Assembly: GCA_015680685.1 (NCBI GenBank)
Contig: MNCI01036143.1
Span: forward strand, 62,001 to 126,000
Source: Gnetum montanum
Taxonomy: Eukaryota > Streptophyta > Gnetopsida > Gnetales > Gnetaceae
Direction of reading: 5' to 3'
Length of the DNA: 64,000 bases
Shown: one piece after another, positions 59,856 through 64,000 of the stretch
Layout of the letters: each line of letters opens with the position of its first letter
Position numbering within the stretch: position 1 is the first letter of the stretch
Notes under the pieces: generated by a model
What the model was told of the DNA's origin: nothing
Seen by the model: only the letters and a program-made list of their open reading frames with translations
The model's database searches: none
Made by a program: the position numbers and the translations under genes

Positions 59856-60692
59856 NNNNNNNNNNNNNNNNNNNNNNNNNNNNNNNNNNNNNNNNNNNNN
59901 NNNNNNNNNNNNNNNNNNNNNNNNNNNNNNNNNNNNNNNNNNNNNNNNNNNNNNNNNNNNNNNNNNNNNNNNNNNNNNNNNNNNNNNNNNNNNNNNNNNN
60001 NNNNNNNNNNNNNNNNNNNNNNNNNNNNNNNNNNNNNNNNNNNNNNNNNNNNNNNNNNNNNNNNNNNNNNNNNNNNNNNNNNNNNNNNNNNNNNNNNNNN
60101 NNNNNNNNNNNNNNNNNNNNNNNNNNNNNNNNNNNNNNNNNNNNNNNNNNNNNNNNNNNNNNNNNNNNNNNNNNNNNNNNNNNNNNNNNNNNNNNNNNNN
60201 NNNNNNNNNNNNNNNNNNNNNNNNNNNNNNNNNNNNNNNNNNNNNNNNNNNNNNNNNNNNNNNNNNNNNNNNNNNNNNNNNNNNNNNNNNNNNNNNNNNN
60301 NNNNNNNNNNNNNNNNNNNNNNNNNNNNNNNNNNNNNNNNNNNNNNNNNNNNNNNNNNNNNNNNNNNNNNNNNNNNNNNNNNNNNNNNNNNNNNNNNNNN
60401 NNNNNNNNNNNNNNNNNNNNNNNNNNNNNNNNNNNNNNNNNNNNNNNNNNNNNNNNNNNNNNNNNNNNNNNNNNNNNNNNNNNNNNNNNNNNNNNNNNNN
60501 NNNNNNNNNNNNNNNNNNNNNNNNNNNNNNNNNNNNNNNNNNNNNNNNNNNNNNNNNNNNNNNNNNNNNNNNNNNNNNNNNNNNNNNNNNNNNNNNNNNN
60601 NNNNNNNNNNNNNNNNNNNNNNNNNNNNNNNNNNNNNNNNNNNNNNNNNNNNNNNNNNNNNNNNNNNNNNNNNNNNNNNNNNNNNNNNNNNN
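59856..60692. other. Assembly gap (837 N) inside solo LTR C
   Basis: Unbroken Ns. By alignment with copies A and B it hides the end of U3, the TATA box and the start of R. Confidence 0.99.
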
Positions 60693-61389
60693 AATAGCTT
60701 CTTTTATCTTTAAAGTGAATCTCCATGGTATTTCAATTATAAATTGTCAAGTCTTTTGAAGGTTCTATTGAATGCAATTGTTGATGTCCATTATCCAGCC
60801 AAAATGGAGTCTCGTACATGATAGTTTACGCAGCAATTTTTTGGTAGCATAGTAGGATTGTCTTGAAGAAATTGAATTTGGGATAGCTTTATTGCGAAGT
60901 GTTTACTCATATCATTTTACCTTGTTTAAGCATTTGAGGTCTTAACACAAATCTGCTTTCTTTTCTATCTATTTCCATTGAATCTTGCTCTATTTCTAGT
61001 TTTCTTGTGGAACTATTTCTTTCTCTAGGGAAAATTAGAAGTAGATTCACGGAGTCGTGCTCAAATGTTTTTGCAAAACTTTATTTGTTACAAGTAGGTA
61101 TTATAAGAACCACATAAACTAGGCAATTGAACAAAATAGGAACTCTCAACAACTCACAGTACTTGGCAAAGTTGGCTGAATCTCTTTAAGATAAGTCATT
61201 TATAGTTTACATTCAACGCAATCGTTTCATTTTTCACAACCACACACCACAATAGCACACACACATACTCACATTAACTACTAAGTCTATTTGGAGGTAT
61301 ATGGGCCTTGGTGTTTCCAGAGACCAACAAGTACCTAAATCCTGTTCGAGGACAATCATTGGCAGTCATGTTCCAAATGGTCGCCAACA

Positions 61390-62555
61390 CTCTCCTCCTT
61401 TTTTTCATCAGAATGGTGGTGGCTTTTAGGGGAGGCATTCTTGTTATTCAAGTGGATGGATGGGCCAAATGTATTAATGTGAAGTCACTAGATGTGGTTT
61501 GTTTGAGGCTGGACTTGGAATGGGATCTACTAATTCACATTAATCATTAACTACACAAGGGGCTGTACATCACCTTGTTCTTGAGACTCCATTTCATTAT
61601 CTCCTTTCCATCATTCTTCCTCCATTGTTCACCTCATTGTTGGTTGTATCATTAGTGTATATTTTGGTTGACGCATTGTTTTCTTTTTAGTACATTCTTG
61701 TGGTTAAGACTTTAACTCTTGTTTCAAATGACATTCCCAGGACCTACAAACTCTTTAAATGTGGGTTTGTCAAGGCATTAAGGTCATGAGCCTACTTTGG
61801 AGAGGACCCACTAGCATTCCTATTTGGTGCACTAGTTAAATTCTTTCCCTTAAACATTTTTGCAATCAACTCTATTTTGTTTATTTCCATCTTGACATCC
61901 ATTTCATCGACATTATAGTTGTCTCTTTTTCTCCATCTTTCTTGTTCTTTTTCTTTCTCCATTCTCTCGTTATTTGAGGTTTTCTCTTAGTCATGGGGGT
62001 CCTAACCCAATTTTTTCAATTTTTTCGATTTTCTCCTAACCCCTACAACTTTGGTAATCACCACTATTATATCTCCATATCCGTATCAATCATATGACAA
62101 CCCAGCCAATGGACCTCTTACCGAAGCAAGGTATCAACTGCATTGTGATTCATTTACCCTTGCTAATATAAAGACTATGTTGTGTGTGCAAATGACAATC
62201 ATGCAACAATGGATTGGATCTGGAGAAAACACTTGGAATGGATCGGTGCTGAAGTAGCTATGTAAGGAATGAGATGGATGGTGCACTTATGGATAGACAA
62301 CGGAAGGCACAATCTTGGTGTTGGCAGCAGCAGATTTCTTCTCTCTTCTCTCTCAACTTCCAAATAAGGCCTGATGTCAAATGTATAAGGTGTTCACTCT
62401 TGTTTTCATGAACACCAGTTTTCTCATGTTCTGTAATGATGATTTGTTCACATGTCATCCCATTCACCATTAGTTCCATTCAAGTCAATAATCTCATACC
62501 TTCCCAATATTTTGTAAGGAACTCGAGGATGATTTTTTATTCAGTCATGGGGGTA
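61390..62555 (+). other. E3 3' internal region
   Basis: Begins with the second CTCTC. The part near 61410-61600 resembles 14850-14980 of E2. A short plus-strand open stretch (62051-62257, MVITTIISPYPYQSYDNPANG...) has no recognised domain. The tract 62541-62555 (TCAGTCATGGGGGTA) abuts the 3' LTR and matches E1, so it is the probable polypurine tract region. The coiled-coil ORF seen in E1 and E5 is not clearly recognisable here. Confidence 0.5.
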
Positions 62556-63391
62556 TGATGGGATGTGATATCGCGTTCGCTGTGATATCACATCCCCCAC
62601 AATATCGCTTCTTCCCCTATGATATCGCGTACACAATATTGCAACGCGCAACCAAATCTATAAATAAGAGGCAGCTCTCCCTTGTTTCTCAGTTTAAGCC
62701 TAAACCATAGCAAAACTCTAGTAGTTTTACCTCTCGAGAGATAGAATAATTTCTATGTGCCCATAGTAGGAGCTCCAAAGTGAACGGATCTTTATTTGAG
62801 CAAATATTGTACCTGAACACAAGTTTGTGTACAGAAATAAAGACGAACTATTGGATAAACCTTGCAATGCATGGACTATGATAAATAGGACCTTAATTAC
62901 ATATTATTTATTGTTTATCATTTAAATTATTTATTACTTAATTAAATATCTCTCAACCCTTCTCCCATAGTTAAGTGCATTCAATACGATCACTTTGAGC
63001 ATGTGCGTTACGCTTGGTAATTCTAGTAACAACTAGTGTTTGGTAATCCTAGAAGGTTGCATTGGTTCAAGGTGTGAACGGAAAGTGGGAATAGATGTTG
63101 ATGCTAGGTTAATTAAGGCTTAGTTAGTTAGTTAAAGTTAGTTAATTAGTCTCTTCACCCTTTACCTCATTAGCATAGGAGATAAAACATAAAAGCTATA
63201 AAAATCACATACCTTAGACTTACTTAACCATACAACCATGACAAATACAAGTAAGTCTAGGAAGACAATGAACGATTAATCTTAAGTGTTCCATGAGGCG
63301 TGTAGGCACTTAGTCTTCGGAATTCAACCGAATCATGCATGTAACACTCATATTTGTATGGTTGACTGTAGGGGTACCTCACCACTCATCA
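62556..63391 (+). repeat. 3' LTR of E3
   Basis: TGATGGGATGTGATATCGCG at the start, CACTCATCA at the end, 836 bp. GATATC-type motifs at 62562-62650 precede TATAAATA near 62659-62666. Differs from the 5' LTR mainly by transitions and short indels. Confidence 0.92.
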
Positions 63392-64000
63392 GAATTGAAC
63401 AAAAAGTTGGAAAGTTACAAGCTCTAGAAGGTTTTGGGCTTTAAAAAATTGCAAAAACTCCCCTTATATTTGAAGAAAATGGAAAAACATTCCTACGTGG
63501 TGAGCACTATTTGTAGAATTTTTCCCTTGCATTGACTAGGCCTCATAGATGGGGACTAGTTGATGTGGTCAATTGCATTGTCTGGGACTAGTTGACATGA
63601 CTATTGATCACTATTGACCAAGTCAAATTTTGAAAAATACAAGGACTTTTTAAATGAAACTAGAGTCAAATGGAAGTCCAAAAATCCAAGAACACAATGA
63701 GATACATGAAGAGGACTAGAGATTTTACAAAAGATGGAGAATGATTGGAAAAATACCTTAAGGGCCACAAAGTTAGATGCAACCAATGGGGAATGCAAAA
63801 TAATTGATTAAAAAAATGTCTATGGATAAGGGACTTAACTAGCCCAACCCAAAGCTATGCAAGTGGATCCTCCCCATAGCAACCTTATGCTTTTTTTGCC
63901 CTTACATAACCTCAACTAAGGAGTCTGTGGGTCCCATAGTTGATTAATGGTTATGAAAAGTTAAAGACTAAAACCCAAAGAATCTATCCAAGAATTTCAA
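63392..64000. other. Degenerate repeat, possibly continuation of E5
   Basis: No gene seen. Bases 63430-63940 resemble 13570-14120 inside E2, sharing TTGCAAAAACTCCC near the left end and AAGTGGATCCTCCCCA near the right end. Because E5 and E2 are both minus-strand relatives, this could be E5 internal sequence lying beyond the E3 insertion, but it could equally be an unrelated shared repeat. Confidence 0.35.

Larger units (their letters stand above)
58271..61389 (+). mobile_element. Solo LTR of the E4 family (copy C) with a different U3 content
   Basis: Starts TATTGGCACATTTGGCCATT, matching the E4 LTR start, and ends CCAAATGGTCGCCAACA, matching the E4 LTR end. It is flanked by perfect CTCTC repeats (58266-58270 and 61390-61394). 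Bases 60693-61389 match the last 0.7 kb of copies A and B in reverse complement (for example TAGCTTCTTTTATCTTTAAAG and GAACTCTCAACAACTCACAG). In contrast, after the first 30 or so bases, 58305-59855 shows no similarity to the corresponding part of A and B and lacks the KIC-like gene. It is a solo LTR left by LTR-LTR recombination, inserted into E3. An 837-base gap hides the middle. Confidence 0.85.
53205..63391 (+). mobile_element. E3: plus-strand Ty3-like retrotransposon with gag and protease
   Basis: LTRs at 53205-54039 and 62556-63391 (835 and 836 bp), tRNA-Asp-type primer site at 54041, gag 54182-56612, protease 56700-57146, and a conserved pre-LTR tract at 62541-62555. The internal region is interrupted by a solo LTR of the E4 family (58271-61389). 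Removing this leaves about 5.4 kb in which I see no RT or integrase, so E3 looks non-autonomous. Flanking pentamers are CAATC (53200-53204) and GAATT (63392-63396), matching at only three positions, so the target duplication is not convincing. About 100 compared bases of the two LTRs differ at roughly 6%. Confidence 0.88.

Noticed and set aside
59791-60759. Long open frames on both strands across 59.8-60.8 kb
   Set aside because: They are the 837-base gap read as open sequence.
53200-63396. Target-site duplication for E3 (CAATC / GAATT)
   Set aside because: Only three of five bases agree, which chance could explain.
1-64000. CRISPR arrays, tRNA or rRNA genes, bacterial-type operons
   Set aside because: No regularly spaced repeats, no cloverleaf with conserved T-arm, and no compact ORF clusters; the tRNA-like matches are retrotransposon primer sites.

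Overview
The window is a stretch of plant nuclear repeat DNA, most likely from a gymnosperm (conifer-like). The reasons are AT-rich sequence, Ty3/gypsy and L1-type LINE families throughout, elements nested inside one another, very long (about 3 kb) LTRs, and decay by scattered substitutions and stops. The species cannot be named from the sequence. I found no intact host gene, tRNA, rRNA or CRISPR array. The only host-derived coding sequence I recognise is a broken KIC-like EF-hand gene carried inside retrotransposon LTRs.

Layout. 1-2412: 3' end of a plus-strand Ty3-like element (E1: coiled-coil ORF, then LTR 1560-2412), lying next to a minus-strand L1 LINE (LINE A, 2413-4715). 4.7-5.7 kb: AT-rich, nothing clear. 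5.7-8.2 kb: plus-strand LINE D with a long degenerate tail to about 9.5 kb. 10260-18958: minus-strand element E2 (LTRs 10260-11119 and 18087-18958, near-identical 5-bp flanks), with gag and a separate insertion at about 11.55-13.19 kb. 19.0-24.2 kb: minus-strand LINE B. 24.2-28.3 kb: plus-strand LINE C. 30.3-31.7 kb: minus-strand chromovirus-like RNase H and integrase remnant. 31.7-36.3 kb: degenerate, probably retroelement-derived. 36317-38596 and 51202 to about 53204: a minus-strand relative of E1/E2 (E5), split by E4. 38597-51201: E4, a 12.6-kb minus-strand Tat-like Ty3/gypsy element with about 3-kb LTRs and a perfect GTGAC target duplication. 53205-63391: plus-strand E3 (relative of E1/E2/E5) with gag and protease, itself carrying a solo LTR of the E4 family (58271-61389, perfect CTCTC duplication) that contains an assembly gap.

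How the parts work together. E4 has gag, protease, an archaeal/plant-type RNase H (aRNH), reverse transcriptase, RNase H, integrase and an extra downstream ORF, but all are broken. Its aRNH lies between protease and RT, not in the more familiar place after the RT-RNase H. Its long U3 carries the KIC-like gene in the sense orientation, upstream of the LTR TATA box. The solo LTR at 58.3-61.4 kb shares the termini and 3' part of this LTR but has unrelated sequence in U3, suggesting a swappable U3 cargo. E1, E2, E3 and E5 form one non-autonomous-looking family: tRNA-Asp-type primer site, gag with a CCHC-like motif, a protease in E3, a coiled-coil ORF before the 3' LTR in E1 and E5, and no RT that I could find. 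Their U3 regions are very short and packed with palindromes just upstream of the TATA box; the palindrome type differs between copies.

Limits: all comparisons were made by eye within the window, with no database search. Divergence figures are rough. Two long gaps (46484-47121 and 59856-60692) and isolated Ns (5819, 5867, 40774) limit the interpretation.
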